Positions 34,510-44,445 of a DNA stretch of 64,000 nt are shown piece by piece (the first letter of the stretch is position 1; each line of letters opens with the position of its first letter). This stretch comes from Bryobacteraceae bacterium. GTDB taxonomy: Bacteria; Acidobacteriota; Terriglobia; Bryobacterales; Bryobacteraceae. The notes below the pieces were generated by a model, which saw only the letters and a program-made list of their open reading frames with translations, made no database searches and was not told the DNA's origin. The position numbers and the translations under genes are program-made. Location of the stretch: the NCBI GenBank assembly GCA_023384675.1, contig JAHDVK010000011.1:124001-188000 (forward strand), in the 5' to 3' direction.

Positions 34510-35415
34510 TTACAGGGTCTCGCGCAGGGCCGCGTAATCGATCTCGAACTCTTCCATTACCTGGCCGGCGTGAGCGTCCAGGCCAAGCGCCGCCAGCGCC
34601 TCCACGGGGGACAGGCCGAAACGGCCGTCGAGCGGGTGGATGCCGAGTTCGCGATGATTAGCGATCTGATCCGCCGCCCTCAGGGCCAGGCTCAGCGGGT
34701 GCTGCCCTGCCATTGAGATCCCCTGGCCCCCGTCGCCGCGCTGGTGGTACAGCACGGCCCTCTGGATCGGCTGCGGGATGCTCCACCTTTGCAGAGCGAG
34801 AGAGGAAAGCTCGGCATGGGTTACATCCAGCACAGCCTGCACATGCGTCTCCAGTGGCTCGGAGGATTGCGCATATGCCTGAGAGATCCGTTCGTGCTCT
34901 TCCGGCAGAGAAATTGCCACCATCAGCCGGCCTAAATCGTGCAGCAGGCCGGCCGCGAAGGCCCCTTCCGGGTAATCGAAACGCCCTTTCTGCACAATGA
35001 GATCCGCGAGCACGCCAACCGCCGTCCCGTGCCGGTTGAAGCGCTCCATTTCCCAGTCCGGCGGTGTGGCCGCGCGGGCCCAGATGCGGGCCACCGACAG
35101 CCCGAGCACGTAGTTCCGCAGCTTGGTCAAGCCCAGCATCGACACGGCCGCGCGGACCGAGCTCACGGTCCCGCGCCTTCCATAAAGCGCTGAGTTTACA
35201 AGCCTTAAGACGTTTCCAGCCAGCACCGAATCCCGCTCAATCACCGAAGCCAGATGTGCGAACGACACGTCTTCCTCGGCCAGACTCGCCACCAGGCTGT
35301 TCATCACCGGGGAGAACGGCGGCAACTGGTCAAGGCTCTTCATCGCGAGATCGCGATAGGAGACACGCGGAAGTGGACTCACGCTCACATCCGGTCTATC
35401 GGCCTCTCCCGCCAA
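34510..35415 (-). CDS. HDOD domain regulatory protein
   Basis: A 301-residue protein made almost wholly of one HDOD domain (about 25-225): L-P-P-F-S-P-V-M-N-S-L, V-I-E-R-D-S-V-L-A-G-N-V-L-R-L-V-N-S-A, and A-G-L-L-H-D-L-G-R-L-M. An H-D pair is retained in the last motif, but the full HD metal site seems incomplete, as usual for HDOD proteins, which act in signalling rather than hydrolysis. It is divergent from the ABC transporter genes over a 57-nt gap. Confidence 0.9.
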   Translation of the reverse strand: MAGEADRPDVSVSPLPRVSYRDLAMKSLDQLPPFSPVMNSLVASLAEEDVSFAHLASVIERDSVLAGNVLRLVNSALYGRRGTVSSVRAAVSMLGLTKLRNYVLGLSVARIWARAATPPDWEMERFNRHGTAVGVLADLIVQKGRFDYPEGAFAAGLLHDLGRLMVAISLPEEHERISQAYAQSSEPLETHVQAVLDVTHAELSSLALQRWSIPQPIQRAVLYHQRGDGGQGISMAGQHPLSLALRAADQIANHRELGIHPLDGRFGLSPVEALAALGLDAHAGQVMEEFEIDYAALRETL

Positions 35416-35472
35416 AAAGTTAAGGCCCGCCAGGGCGATTTTTGCCGCGGCCCCGGAAAAGGCTACTCTGAA

Positions 35473-36243
35473 ATGACGGTGACACCAGAACTCGCTCCCG
35501 CCATCGAAGTGGAAGATCTGCGCAAGGTGTACGGCGCCAAAGCCGCCGTGGACGGCCTGACCCTGCGTGTGGAGCGAGGCTCGTTCTTTGGGTTCCTTGG
35601 CCCGAACGGGGCCGGGAAGACCACCACGATCCGCATGTTGATGGGGCTCGCGCCGCCCACCTCCGGCTCAATCCGCATGCTGGGACGCCGGGTACCCGAG
35701 GAGGCCACCGAGATCAAGCGCCGCGTGGGTCTGGTGCCGGACGACACGTTGCTGTTCGACCAGTTGACGGGCGCGGAGTTTGTCGAATTTGTCGGCCGCA
35801 TGTACGGTCTGGCGCGCGACGAAGCCCGCGCCCGCGCCGCAGAGCTTCTTCAGCTTTTCGAACTCGATACGGCCGGCCGCAAGCTGATCGGCGAATACTC
35901 GAAGGGCATGCGCAAGCGCGCAGCCATGGCGGCGGCGCTGATCCACCGCCCCGAATTGTTTCTGCTCGACGAGCCTTTCGAAGGCGTGGACGCCATGGGT
36001 GCGCGCCTGATGAAGGACATCCTGCTTGAACAGGTGCGCCGCGGCGCGACGATCTTTCTCACCTCCCACGTGCTCGAGGTCGTGGAGCGGCTGTGCGACC
36101 GGGTGGCGATCATCCATCAGGGCCGGCTGGTGATCGACGGCTCGATGGAGGAACTGCGCACGGGCTCCGAGACCCTCGAGGACATCTTCCTCCGCGTTGT
36201 GGGGGCGGGCGAACGCCCCGCCGGCGCGCTGGACTGGCTCTAG
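35473..36243 (+). CDS. ABC transporter ATP-binding protein (ABC-2 exporter type)
   Basis: A 256-residue ATPase with Walker A G-P-N-G-A-G-K-T-T-T, signature Y-S-K-G-M-R-K-R, Walker B L-F-L-L-D-E-P-F-E-G-V-D and switch His in T-S-H-V. The arrangement is that of ABC-2 type (CcmA/NatA-like) exporters. The start at 35473 avoids a long extension antisense to the HDOD gene. The membrane partner starts 15 nt downstream. The substrate is unknown. Confidence 0.94.
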   Translation: MTVTPELAPAIEVEDLRKVYGAKAAVDGLTLRVERGSFFGFLGPNGAGKTTTIRMLMGLAPPTSGSIRMLGRRVPEEATEIKRRVGLVPDDTLLFDQLTGAEFVEFVGRMYGLARDEARARAAELLQLFELDTAGRKLIGEYSKGMRKRAAMAAALIHRPELFLLDEPFEGVDAMGARLMKDILLEQVRRGATIFLTSHVLEVVERLCDRVAIIHQGRLVIDGSMEELRTGSETLEDIFLRVVGAGERPAGALDWL

Positions 36244-36258
36244 CGGAGGCCGCCGCGC

Positions 36259-37887
36259 ATGAACCTGCTCGACAGTCAAATGACGGCGATCATCGGCGCG
36301 CAATGGCGCGCCATGATGAACCGCGGCCTCGCGAACATCTGGCTGATGTACCTGTTGACCGGGCTGTGGTATCTGGCCGTCTCTGCCGCGGCGGCCTTGC
36401 TCTCCGCGGTGATTCCCGAAATCGAAACCCGCGACTCGCTGCTCACGCTGATCAGCATTGGGCTGCTGCTCGGGTTCCTCTACTGGCAATTCGTGCCGGT
36501 GCTGCTGGTGAGCTCCGGCATGTCGCTCGATCTGAAGCGCCTGCTGGTGTATCCCATCGCGCCGGGGCGTCTGTTTGGGGTCGAGGTGCTGCTGCGCATC
36601 ACGACGGGCGTGGAAGTACTGATCCTGATGGCCGGCGCGGCCGTGGGCCTGTGGCGCCACCCGCTGGCGCCGTGGTGGGGGCCGCTTTTCTTTGTGCCCT
36701 TTGCCGTCTTCAACATGTTGCTTTCGGCGGGCGTGCGCGACCTGCTGACGCGCCTGCTCGCGCGCAAGGGCGTACGCGAGATCGTCCTGCTCGGCTTCGT
36801 TACGCTGATGGCACTGCCGCAGATGATTCTGATTCTGTTTCCGCCCGAAACCTGGAAAAGGCAGGCCTTTTCAGAGATCCTGGCGCGCATTCCCGACTTC
36901 CCCTATCCCTGGCTCATCACCGCCCAGTTCGCGTTGGGCGAGGTGGGGGGATTCGCCTTGCTCGCGATGGCGGGGTGGCTCGTAGGCGGCGCCTGGTTCG
37001 GCTACACGCAGTTCCAGCGCGGCCTGAACTGGGACGCGGACGAAGCCCGCGCCAAGGAGCGCGGCGCCGCCGAAAACACCCGCCGAGGCGTCGTCAGCGA
37101 GTGGTTCTTCCGCATGCCCTCCCGGCTGTTCCCGGACCCGCTGGGCGCGTTGATCGAGAAGGAGATCCGCTTTCTTTCGCGCGCCTCGCGCTTCCGGCTC
37201 ACCTTTTTCATGGGCTTTACCTTCGGGCTGATCATCTGGTTTCCGCTGGTGTTCGGAAAGAACCGGAACCCTGGTGCGCTGGCCGAGAATTTCCTCGTGC
37301 TGGTGAGCGTTTACGCCGCGCTGCTCATGGGCGAGGTGCTGTTCTGGAACATCCTGGGCTTCGACCGCAAGGCGGCGCAAAACTACTACATCCTGCCGGT
37401 CCCGCTCTCCACGGTGCTGATCGGCAAGAACCTGACAGGCATCTTCTTTCTTCTGCTGGAGGTCGGTTCGATCGCGCTGGTGTGCAGTTTCCTGCCCCTG
37501 CCGGTGACGCCCGCCAAGGTGGCCGAGGCGCTGGTGGTCACCATCCTGCTGGCCATTTATCTGATGGCCGCCGGCAACCTGATGTCGACGCACCAGCCGC
37601 AGCCGATGGACCCATCGCAGTCCTGGCGCCGGGGCAGCGGAGCGGGCAAGGCGCAGTGGCTGCTGCTGCTGGTCTATCCGGCGGTATCGATCCCGGTTGG
37701 CCTCGCCTATGTGGCCCGCTGGGCCTTTGACACGCAACTGGCCTTCTTCCTGGTGCTGCTGGCGGGCTTCGCCGTCGCGATGATCACCTACTATGTGGCG
37801 CTCGGTTCGGCGGTGGAAGCGGCCGATCAGCGCCGCGAGGCGATTCTGGGCGCGCTATCGCGAGGCGAAGGTCCAATGGGAGGATAG
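36259..37887 (+). CDS. ABC-2 type membrane permease
   Basis: A 542-residue protein with about 12 predicted membrane segments in two halves, separated by a charged cytoplasmic loop (about residues 255-310). This looks like a duplicated ABC-2 permease. It directly follows the ATPase gene, so the two should form one exporter. It ends 4 nt before the secreted TPR gene. No substrate can be inferred. Confidence 0.85.
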   Translation: MNLLDSQMTAIIGAQWRAMMNRGLANIWLMYLLTGLWYLAVSAAAALLSAVIPEIETRDSLLTLISIGLLLGFLYWQFVPVLLVSSGMSLDLKRLLVYPIAPGRLFGVEVLLRITTGVEVLILMAGAAVGLWRHPLAPWWGPLFFVPFAVFNMLLSAGVRDLLTRLLARKGVREIVLLGFVTLMALPQMILILFPPETWKRQAFSEILARIPDFPYPWLITAQFALGEVGGFALLAMAGWLVGGAWFGYTQFQRGLNWDADEARAKERGAAENTRRGVVSEWFFRMPSRLFPDPLGALIEKEIRFLSRASRFRLTFFMGFTFGLIIWFPLVFGKNRNPGALAENFLVLVSVYAALLMGEVLFWNILGFDRKAAQNYYILPVPLSTVLIGKNLTGIFFLLLEVGSIALVCSFLPLPVTPAKVAEALVVTILLAIYLMAAGNLMSTHQPQPMDPSQSWRRGSGAGKAQWLLLLVYPAVSIPVGLAYVARWAFDTQLAFFLVLLAGFAVAMITYYVALGSAVEAADQRREAILGALSRGEGPMGG

Positions 37888-37891
37888 AAGT

Positions 37892-39553
37892 ATGCGGATG
37901 CTGCTGCCGCTGCTGCTGTTGGGCTCCGCCGCGCTGCTGCCGGCCTGGCACGAAGTGCGCATGGGCCCGTTCGTGGTGCTGAGTGAAGCCGGCGCGAACC
38001 CGGCGCGCGAGACCGCCGTGCACCTCGAACAGTTCCGGCATGCATTGGGGCAGGCGATCGGCCGCGACGAGTTGACGTGCCGTTGGCCGGTGACCGTGGT
38101 CATCCGGCGCCGCTCGGCCGAAAGCTGGCCGGTGGCCTTTTCGCGCGACGGTTACATGGCTGCCTGGCCGGAGCGCGGCGCGCCCGGCCCGGAGTGGTTT
38201 GAAGCGCTCGCCCGGCTGCTGCTGGACGAGAACCTCAATGCCCGCATGCCCGAGGGCTACGAGGAGGCGCTCGCCGCCGCCTTCAGCACCTTGCAGGTGG
38301 ATGGGGTGCGCCTCACATTCGGAGCGCCGCCCGCCGAGGCTGCGCGCACGCTGGCCTGGGCCCTGATCCACCAGTCCATCACCACGCCCGCCACGCAGAT
38401 CCGCCTGCGTGTGCTGCTGTCGAACCTTGCGAACGGGGCCGAGGAGGGGCCCGCCTTCCGGAACTCTTTTCAGGAGGACAAAGCTGCGCTCGAGGCCAAG
38501 GCGCGCGCCTATCTCGCCGCGGGCGAGTTCGGCACAATCCCATTGAACGCCAAAGCTATGGACACACGCCGGATCACCGTGCGCGACGCCATGCCCTCGC
38601 GAGTCCGCCTGTTGCCTGGCGATCTCGCGCTGGCGCGCGGGGACTTCGCCGCGGCGCGCGCGGCATACGAAGTGGGGCTGAAGGACCGTCCGGCGCCCGC
38701 TCTGCACGAAGGGCTGGGCCTCGCCCTGGCCGGCTTAGGCGAGGATGCGGCGGCCCGCGAGGCGCTCGGCGAAGCGGCGAAAGAGGATGTCGAGCAGCCC
38801 GGCGCGCGCGGCCTGGTCGCGCTTGCGCGTCTCACCTCTGACCCCGCCGAGGCCCGCGCCCTGGTGGAGCGCGCCTCCGCCGTGAAGCCCGATTGGCCGG
38901 AACCCTACCTGCTCGCCGCCGGGCAGGAACCCGGTCCCGTGCGCCAGGCCTACTTCCTCGCCAAGGCTGCCGAGTTGCGTCCGCGCGATGTCGCGCTCTG
39001 GGAACGCCTCGCGCTGGCCCAGATGGAAGCGCAGCAGTTCGACGATGCCACCAAGTCCTGGGCCGCCGCCCTGCGCGCCTCTCCAAATCAGGCTGGACGC
39101 GACCGTCTGGTGGCCGCCCGCCGCGCCGCCGACCAGAAACGCATCGATCAACTCGAAGAAGATAAGCGCCGCCGCGCCGCCGAAGAGAAGGCCGAACTCG
39201 ACCGTCTGAAAGCCGAAACCGAAGCCCGCATCCGCGCCGCCGAGGAGCGCGCCAACCGCGCCGCGGGCGAGTACAAGCCGCCCGCGAAGATCGAAGAATG
39301 GTGGGATGGCCCGGAGACGAAGGCGTTCGACGGCATGCTGGAACGCGTGGATTGCGCCAAGGGCGGCGCGCGGCTCCATGTGCGCCCGGCGGAAGGAGCT
39401 GTGGTCCTGTTCAACGTTGCGGACGTAAAGAAGCTCGCCGTCATCGGCGCGGGCGAGGCCACGCTCACGTGCGGTCCGCAGAATCCGCCGAAGCGCGTCC
39501 GCGTGAACTTCGTGCCGGAATCGCGGCAGCCCATCAGCGTGGAGTTCCGCTAG
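37892..39553 (+). CDS. Secreted TPR protein of unknown function
   Basis: The start at 37892 (MRMLLPLLLLGSAALLPAW) gives a signal peptide and lies 4 nt after the permease stop. The 553-residue product has an N-terminal globular part that recalls DUF1570-like secreted peptidase relatives, without a clear HExxH. TPR-like repeats span about 245-415. A highly charged coiled coil (about 420-465) precedes a small C-terminal beta domain. It may serve the ABC exporter or act independently. Confidence 0.75.
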   Translation: MRMLLPLLLLGSAALLPAWHEVRMGPFVVLSEAGANPARETAVHLEQFRHALGQAIGRDELTCRWPVTVVIRRRSAESWPVAFSRDGYMAAWPERGAPGPEWFEALARLLLDENLNARMPEGYEEALAAAFSTLQVDGVRLTFGAPPAEAARTLAWALIHQSITTPATQIRLRVLLSNLANGAEEGPAFRNSFQEDKAALEAKARAYLAAGEFGTIPLNAKAMDTRRITVRDAMPSRVRLLPGDLALARGDFAAARAAYEVGLKDRPAPALHEGLGLALAGLGEDAAAREALGEAAKEDVEQPGARGLVALARLTSDPAEARALVERASAVKPDWPEPYLLAAGQEPGPVRQAYFLAKAAELRPRDVALWERLALAQMEAQQFDDATKSWAAALRASPNQAGRDRLVAARRAADQKRIDQLEEDKRRRAAEEKAELDRLKAETEARIRAAEERANRAAGEYKPPAKIEEWWDGPETKAFDGMLERVDCAKGGARLHVRPAEGAVVLFNVADVKKLAVIGAGEATLTCGPQNPPKRVRVNFVPESRQPISVEFR

Positions 39554-39556
39554 TCC

Positions 39557-40744
39557 ATGACGCACAGTCTTTCGTGGCGCTGGATCGCGGTTTCGGTCTT
39601 CGCCATCAGCTCGACGCTGAACTTCCTTGACCGTCAGATTCTCTCAGCGCTTGCGCCGCAACTGCGCGAAGAGTTCGGCATGACGATGGCCGAATACGGA
39701 CTGGTAATCAGCGCCTTTTCGCTGAGTTACTTCATTGCTTCGCCGCTGGCGGGGCTTTTTATCGACCGCGTGGGACTGCGCGCGGGGGCGAGCGTCGCGG
39801 TGGCGGCGTGGTCGCTGGCGGGCATCGCCACCGGCTTCACGTCCACGCTGCGCGGATTGGTTGCCTGCCGTGCGGCGCTCGGCGTGGCGGAGGCCGGCGG
39901 CATCCCCGGGGCGGGGAAGAGCTATGCGCTCTACCTCAAACCCGAGGAGCGCGCGATCGGCGCGGGACTTGGCCAGGCCGGGCTTTCGCTGGGCGTGATC
40001 CTGGCTCCGTTGCTGGCCGAGTATCTTTCCGGACGCTACGGCTGGCGCGCCGCATTCGTCGTAGTAGGCGCGGCGGGCTTCCTGTGGATCCCGTTGTGGC
40101 TTGCCGTCGCCCGCAAAGCGCCCAAGATTGGCGAAGCCCCCGGCATCGTCTCCATGCCGCGCGGCGAGATGCTCCGCGACCGCCGCTATTGGGCGCTGCT
40201 GGCCGCAAACGTGCTGCTGATGTCGGTGTACACGCTCTGGATGAACTGGACCACCCAGTTTCTGGTTTCCACCTACGGGTTGACGCAGGCCGACACCAAC
40301 TACGGCTTCGCCTGGGTGCCGCCCGTGTTCGCCGCCGCGGGCGGACTGTTCGGAGGCTGGCTGACGATGCGCTGGAGCCGCGGGCGCGACGTCGTGGCGG
40401 TGCGGCTGCGCGTGATCCTGCTGGGCAGCGTGCTGCTGCTGCCCATCGCAGCACTGCCTTGGGCCCCCTCGCCCGCCGCCGCCACGGCCGTGATTTCGGT
40501 CAGCTATTTCTTCTGCCTGGTGGGGAGCGTGAACATCTACTCGCTGCCCCTCGATCTGTTCGGACCCGCGCGCGCGGCGTTCGCGGTTTCCGGTTTGACC
40601 GCCGTCTACGGCCTGCTGCAGTTCGGACTTTCGCCCGTCATCGGCTGGGTGGCCGATCATCATGGTTTCGGGCCGGTCTGTCTGGCGGTGGCGCTGCTGC
40701 CGCTGGGCGGCTACGGGATTCTGAGATGGGCACTGCACCGCTGA
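39557..40744 (+). CDS. MFS transporter, anion:cation symporter-like
   Basis: A 395-residue protein with about 12 membrane segments. It begins like the ACS/ExuT-GlpT branch (S-S-T-L-N-F-L-D-R-Q-I-L-S-A-L-A-P), followed by motif A-like G-L-F-I-D-R-V-G. This branch moves hexuronates, sugar phosphates and other organic anions. With pectin-degrading enzymes in the window, uptake of a uronate is attractive but unproven. The downstream acetyltransferase start lies within the last 19 nt of this gene. Confidence 0.85.
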   Translation: MTHSLSWRWIAVSVFAISSTLNFLDRQILSALAPQLREEFGMTMAEYGLVISAFSLSYFIASPLAGLFIDRVGLRAGASVAVAAWSLAGIATGFTSTLRGLVACRAALGVAEAGGIPGAGKSYALYLKPEERAIGAGLGQAGLSLGVILAPLLAEYLSGRYGWRAAFVVVGAAGFLWIPLWLAVARKAPKIGEAPGIVSMPRGEMLRDRRYWALLAANVLLMSVYTLWMNWTTQFLVSTYGLTQADTNYGFAWVPPVFAAAGGLFGGWLTMRWSRGRDVVAVRLRVILLGSVLLLPIAALPWAPSPAAATAVISVSYFFCLVGSVNIYSLPLDLFGPARAAFAVSGLTAVYGLLQFGLSPVIGWVADHHGFGPVCLAVALLPLGGYGILRWALHR

Positions 40745-41148
40745 TCCGCCGCATGCGCGAGGAGGACGGGCCCGCCGTGGTCCGGATCCAGCGCGTCTCG
40801 CCCGAAGCTGCGCGGTGGACGCCGGCCGGGTACATGGTCTTTGAAGCCTTCGTCGTGGAGGTGGCTGGGGAGATAGCCGGATTTCTGGTGATGCGCGCCA
40901 CCGCGCCGGATGAGGCTGAGATTCTGAACCTCGCCGTGGCGCCCGCATGGCAGAGGCGCGGCCTGGCGCGAATGCTGCTGGAGCGGGTTGCTTTCTCGCC
41001 GCCGCGAGCGCTCTTCCTGGAGGTGCGCGAGTCGAACTCGACGGCCCGTGCGCTCTACGCGGCAATGGGCTTCGCCGAATGCGGCCGCCGTCCGGGTTAT
41101 TATCGCGAACCGGACGAAGCGGCCATCGTCATGCGGCGCGGAGGCTGA
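40726..41148 (+). CDS. rimI: GNAT acetyltransferase, RimI-like
   Basis: A 140-residue single GNAT domain with motif A L-A-V-A-P-A-W-Q-R-R-G-L-A-R-M-L-L and the RimI-type sequences L-E-V-R-E-S-N-S-T-A-R-A-L-Y and M-G-F, followed by Y-Y. RimI acetylates the N-terminal Ala of ribosomal protein bS18. It overlaps the MFS gene by 19 nt, so its translation is probably coupled; an alternative start is the ATG nine codons later, at 40753. Resemblance to RimI is strong, but other protein N-acetyltransferases look alike. Confidence 0.75.
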   Translation: MGTAPLIRRMREEDGPAVVRIQRVSPEAARWTPAGYMVFEAFVVEVAGEIAGFLVMRATAPDEAEILNLAVAPAWQRRGLARMLLERVAFSPPRALFLEVRESNSTARALYAAMGFAECGRRPGYYREPDEAAIVMRRGG

Positions 41149-41156
41149 CGCGCAAG

Positions 41157-43712
41157 CTATTCTTCCCGCAACACTTCCAGCGGTTTTTGTTCCAGCACAC
41201 GCAGGCTTGCCAGCCAGCCTGTGGCCACCGCCAGGATCGCGGTAAGCAGGATCGTCAGCAGGTTTGGCAGAATGTCGAACCGGAACTCGGCATCGAGCAG
41301 CCGCACAAGCAGCAGACGGGTGAAGCCGGTGGCCAGCAGACTGCCCATGACGCCGGCCACCAAGCCGAGTACCAGGAATTCGACGCTGAAGATGCCCACC
41401 AGCCGGCGGCGCCGCGCGCCGATGGTCTTCAACACCGCCGCTTCGCGCATCCTCCGGAAGCGGGTGCCCGCGACGGTTGAGGCCAGAATGATCGCGCCAG
41501 CCAGGATCGCGAAAGCAGAGATAAACCGCACCACCAATGACACCTGGTCCACGACATCCTGCACGATGGCCAGCACGTCAGCCACGTTCACGACGGTGAT
41601 CGTGGGGTAGCGGGCGAAGACTTCGCGCTGCAGGCGCGGAACGTTTGCCGGGGCGATGCGCGCCGTGCCCAGGAATTGCACGGGCGCTCCCTCGAGCGCC
41701 TTGCGGTTGAAGATGAATTCGGGCACGCCGCCCGGGCTGACGCTCTGGACGCGATGAATCGCCGCCACGCGGGTGTCAAACTGCCGCCCGGTGGCCTCCC
41801 ATCGCACGGTTTCGCCGACTTTCACGCCCAGCAGTTCGGCCGTGTTTTCGTCGATAGAGACGAGCGCCTGCTGCGCGCCCTCATCCCACCATGCGCCCTG
41901 GCGCACCGCGATGTCATCCGGCTTCTTTTCGACCCAGGTCACCTGCCGCGTGCCGAGCAGACGCCGGTTGAACCCCTTGAGCGATTCGCGTTCCGGCGCC
42001 GCGCCATTGATCGCTGTGAGCCGAGCCGCCACCAGGGGTGTGAGGCGCGGGCGCGCCTTCTCGTCGGCGGGTAAATCGGGTTGCGAGGCGAGGATGGCGT
42101 CGAGGCCGGCGCGCTCGCGCTCGGTGACGTTGACGATGAAGACGTTGGGGGCGTTGGGTGGCGCGGCGCCGGCCACCTCGCTAAGTAGCGATTTTTGAAT
42201 GAGATAGATGGTCAGGGTGAACATTACGCCGATGCCGAGCGAGACCAGCACGGCCGCGGCGTGGTTGCCGGGCCGATAGAGGTTGGCGAGACCCTGGCGC
42301 CAGGTGATGGGGAGCGAGAAAGCGCGTTTTGTGACAAAAATGCGCAAAAAACGCAGCAAAAACCAGGCAATCACGGCCAGAATGAGCAAACTTGCTGCAA
42401 GCCCTCCTATGAAAGTCAGACCCATGCGCATCGATTCGGCCAGCCACGCCGCTACCGCGCCCAACCCCGCCAGAATGAGCAAACCGCACAGCACCGCGGG
42501 CGTCTGCCGCCGGACCAGTTCGCGCCACGAGGGCCTGGCCTCGGCCATTTCGCGGCGGAAAATCAAGGCCGGACGCACCTGCCGGATCGACAGCAGCGGC
42601 GGCAGCGTGAATAGCAGCGTCACCAGCATGCCCACGCCCAAGCCTTCGAGCGCGAATGCGCCATTCCAGCCCATGCCGTGCTCGAACTGGAAATAGCGGC
42701 TGAGCAGCAGCGGGAACACCCATTGCACGCCCGCGCCCACCAGGATGCCGGCCAGCCCGCCGGCCAAGCCGAGCATCGCGGTTTCGAGCGTGTAGATGCG
42801 GATGATCTGGGAGGAGCGCGCCCCGATGCATTTCATGATCGCGATGGTGTCCAGGCGCTGCTGCAGGTGGGCGTGGATGGCGGTGGCCACGCCGAGCGCG
42901 CCGACGATCAAGGCGATCAGGCACACCAGGCTGAGGAAGGTGGTGGAGCGGTCGAGCGCGCGGGTGATGGCGGGATGCGTTTCGTTCGCCGTGGCGACCC
43001 GGGCCTCCCCAAAGACCTTGCGAAGTTCTGCTTTGGCTTGATCCAAATCCAGTGCCGGGGGTGTTTTGATCAGATATCTCTGCGCCGCCCGGCTGCCAAA
43101 CGTCATCAGGCCCGCCCGGTCGAGTCCCTCGCGAGTGATCATCACCCGCGGTCCGACGTTGAGAGAACCGGTCATCCGGTCCGGCTCCGTCTTCACCACC
43201 GCCGCCACCTTGAACTCTTCGTTGCCCAGCTTCACCGCCGCGCCATTGGCCAGGTTGAGCCGCACCAGCAGGTCGTCGGAAACCGCGATACTCGAATCCG
43301 TCAACACCCCGGCCAAAGTTCCAGGGGGATCGAGCCGCACAGTCCCATAGAAGGGATAGTGGGCAGGATCAATGGCCTTCACCGACACCAGCACCGGCGG
43401 GAGATCCGCGTCCGCGCTCATCATCGAGACGGTCTCGGTCACCTCCGTCACGACGGAGCCCTGGGCTTCATAACGCTCCAGCACCGCCTGCTGTTCTTCG
43501 CTTGCCGGTTGGAATTGCCTGATGCTGAGGTCGGCGGCCATGAGTGTGCGGGCTTCGCGCTGCAGGGCCTCATGGAACGCCGCCGAAAACCCCCGCACAC
43601 CGGTCAGTGCGCCCACGCCCGCGGCCACGCCGAACAGGACGAATAGGAACTTGAGGCGCGATGCGCGGGCCTCACGCCAGGCGATCTTGGCGGCGGTGAA
43701 CCAGAGTTTCAT
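41157..43712 (-). CDS. ybbP: FtsX-like ABC transporter permease (YbbP type)
   Basis: An 851-residue membrane protein with an N-terminal membrane segment, a large extracytoplasmic domain, a block of central membrane segments (about 265-480), a second soluble domain and three C-terminal segments: the duplicated FtsX-like layout of YbbP. Recurrent features are the F-L-F-V-L-F-G-V-A-A-G-V start and the C-terminal R-R-M-R-E-A-A-V-L-K-T-I-G-A coupling helix. Its start overlaps the ATPase stop by 4 nt. With the divergent tesA gene it reproduces the E. coli tesA/ybbA/ybbP arrangement. Confidence 0.9.
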   Translation of the reverse strand: MKLWFTAAKIAWREARASRLKFLFVLFGVAAGVGALTGVRGFSAAFHEALQREARTLMAADLSIRQFQPASEEQQAVLERYEAQGSVVTEVTETVSMMSADADLPPVLVSVKAIDPAHYPFYGTVRLDPPGTLAGVLTDSSIAVSDDLLVRLNLANGAAVKLGNEEFKVAAVVKTEPDRMTGSLNVGPRVMITREGLDRAGLMTFGSRAAQRYLIKTPPALDLDQAKAELRKVFGEARVATANETHPAITRALDRSTTFLSLVCLIALIVGALGVATAIHAHLQQRLDTIAIMKCIGARSSQIIRIYTLETAMLGLAGGLAGILVGAGVQWVFPLLLSRYFQFEHGMGWNGAFALEGLGVGMLVTLLFTLPPLLSIRQVRPALIFRREMAEARPSWRELVRRQTPAVLCGLLILAGLGAVAAWLAESMRMGLTFIGGLAASLLILAVIAWFLLRFLRIFVTKRAFSLPITWRQGLANLYRPGNHAAAVLVSLGIGVMFTLTIYLIQKSLLSEVAGAAPPNAPNVFIVNVTERERAGLDAILASQPDLPADEKARPRLTPLVAARLTAINGAAPERESLKGFNRRLLGTRQVTWVEKKPDDIAVRQGAWWDEGAQQALVSIDENTAELLGVKVGETVRWEATGRQFDTRVAAIHRVQSVSPGGVPEFIFNRKALEGAPVQFLGTARIAPANVPRLQREVFARYPTITVVNVADVLAIVQDVVDQVSLVVRFISAFAILAGAIILASTVAGTRFRRMREAAVLKTIGARRRRLVGIFSVEFLVLGLVAGVMGSLLATGFTRLLLVRLLDAEFRFDILPNLLTILLTAILAVATGWLASLRVLEQKPLEVLREE

Positions 43713-44410
43713 GCGGGGGTTCCGGGACGTTCGTCGCTGACGATGAGGCCGTCCTTGAGGGTGATGATGCGGGAGGCGTATCCGGCGAGTTCGCGGTCGT
43801 GGGTGACGAGGACGAGCGTCGTGTGCTCATCTCGGTTCAGGTTCAGGAGCAGTTCAAGCACCTGGCGGCCGTTGGTGGAGTCCAAGTTGCCTGTGGGTTC
43901 GTCGGCCAGCAGCAGCGGAGGGCGGCGCATGAAGGCTCGCGCCAGGGCGACGCGCTGCTGTTCGCCGCCGGAGAGTTGGACGGGGTAATGGTCGCGGCGC
44001 TCGCTCAGTCCGACGCGGTCCAATAGCGCGCGGGCGCGGTCAAGCGTGTCCCGGCCATTCTCGCCGGCGAGTTCGGCGGGCAACAGGACGTTTTCTTCGG
44101 CGGTGAGCGTGGGGATCAGCTGGTAGCTTTGGAAGACGAACCCAATCTTACGGCCGCGAATATCGGCGAGCCGGTCCTCGGCCAACCGGGCGATATCCTC
44201 GCCGTCCAATTGAATCGTCCCCATCGTGGGGGAGTCCAGTCCTGCGAGCAGGCCGAGCAGCGTGGACTTGCCCGATCCGGAAGCGCCCATGATGGCGACG
44301 AACTCGCCCGGCCGGATTTCGAGATCGATCCCGCGCAGAATGTCGACGCGGTGCGTCCCGGTGTCGATCGACTTGGTGACGCCCGCGAGGGCGAGGATAG
44401 GAGATGACAT
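43709..44410 (-). CDS. ybbA: ABC transporter ATP-binding protein (YbbA/LolD type)
   Basis: A 233-residue ATPase with Walker A G-A-S-G-S-G-K-S-T-L, Q-loop F-V-F-Q-S-Y-Q-L-I-P, signature L-S-G-G-E-Q-Q-R-V-A, Walker B L-L-L-A-D-E-P-T-G-N-L-D and H-loop V-T-H-D. This is the MacB/LolD/YbbA group. The stop overlaps the permease start by 4 nt, so the two form one complex. It is divergent from the TesA-like gene across 35 nt, which must hold both promoters. Confidence 0.93.
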   Translation of the reverse strand: MSSPILALAGVTKSIDTGTHRVDILRGIDLEIRPGEFVAIMGASGSGKSTLLGLLAGLDSPTMGTIQLDGEDIARLAEDRLADIRGRKIGFVFQSYQLIPTLTAEENVLLPAELAGENGRDTLDRARALLDRVGLSERRDHYPVQLSGGEQQRVALARAFMRRPPLLLADEPTGNLDSTNGRQVLELLLNLNRDEHTTLVLVTHDRELAGYASRIITLKDGLIVSDERPGTPA

Positions 44411-44445
44411 CAGCGAAGGTAGTCCATCTTCTATGATGGCAGGAG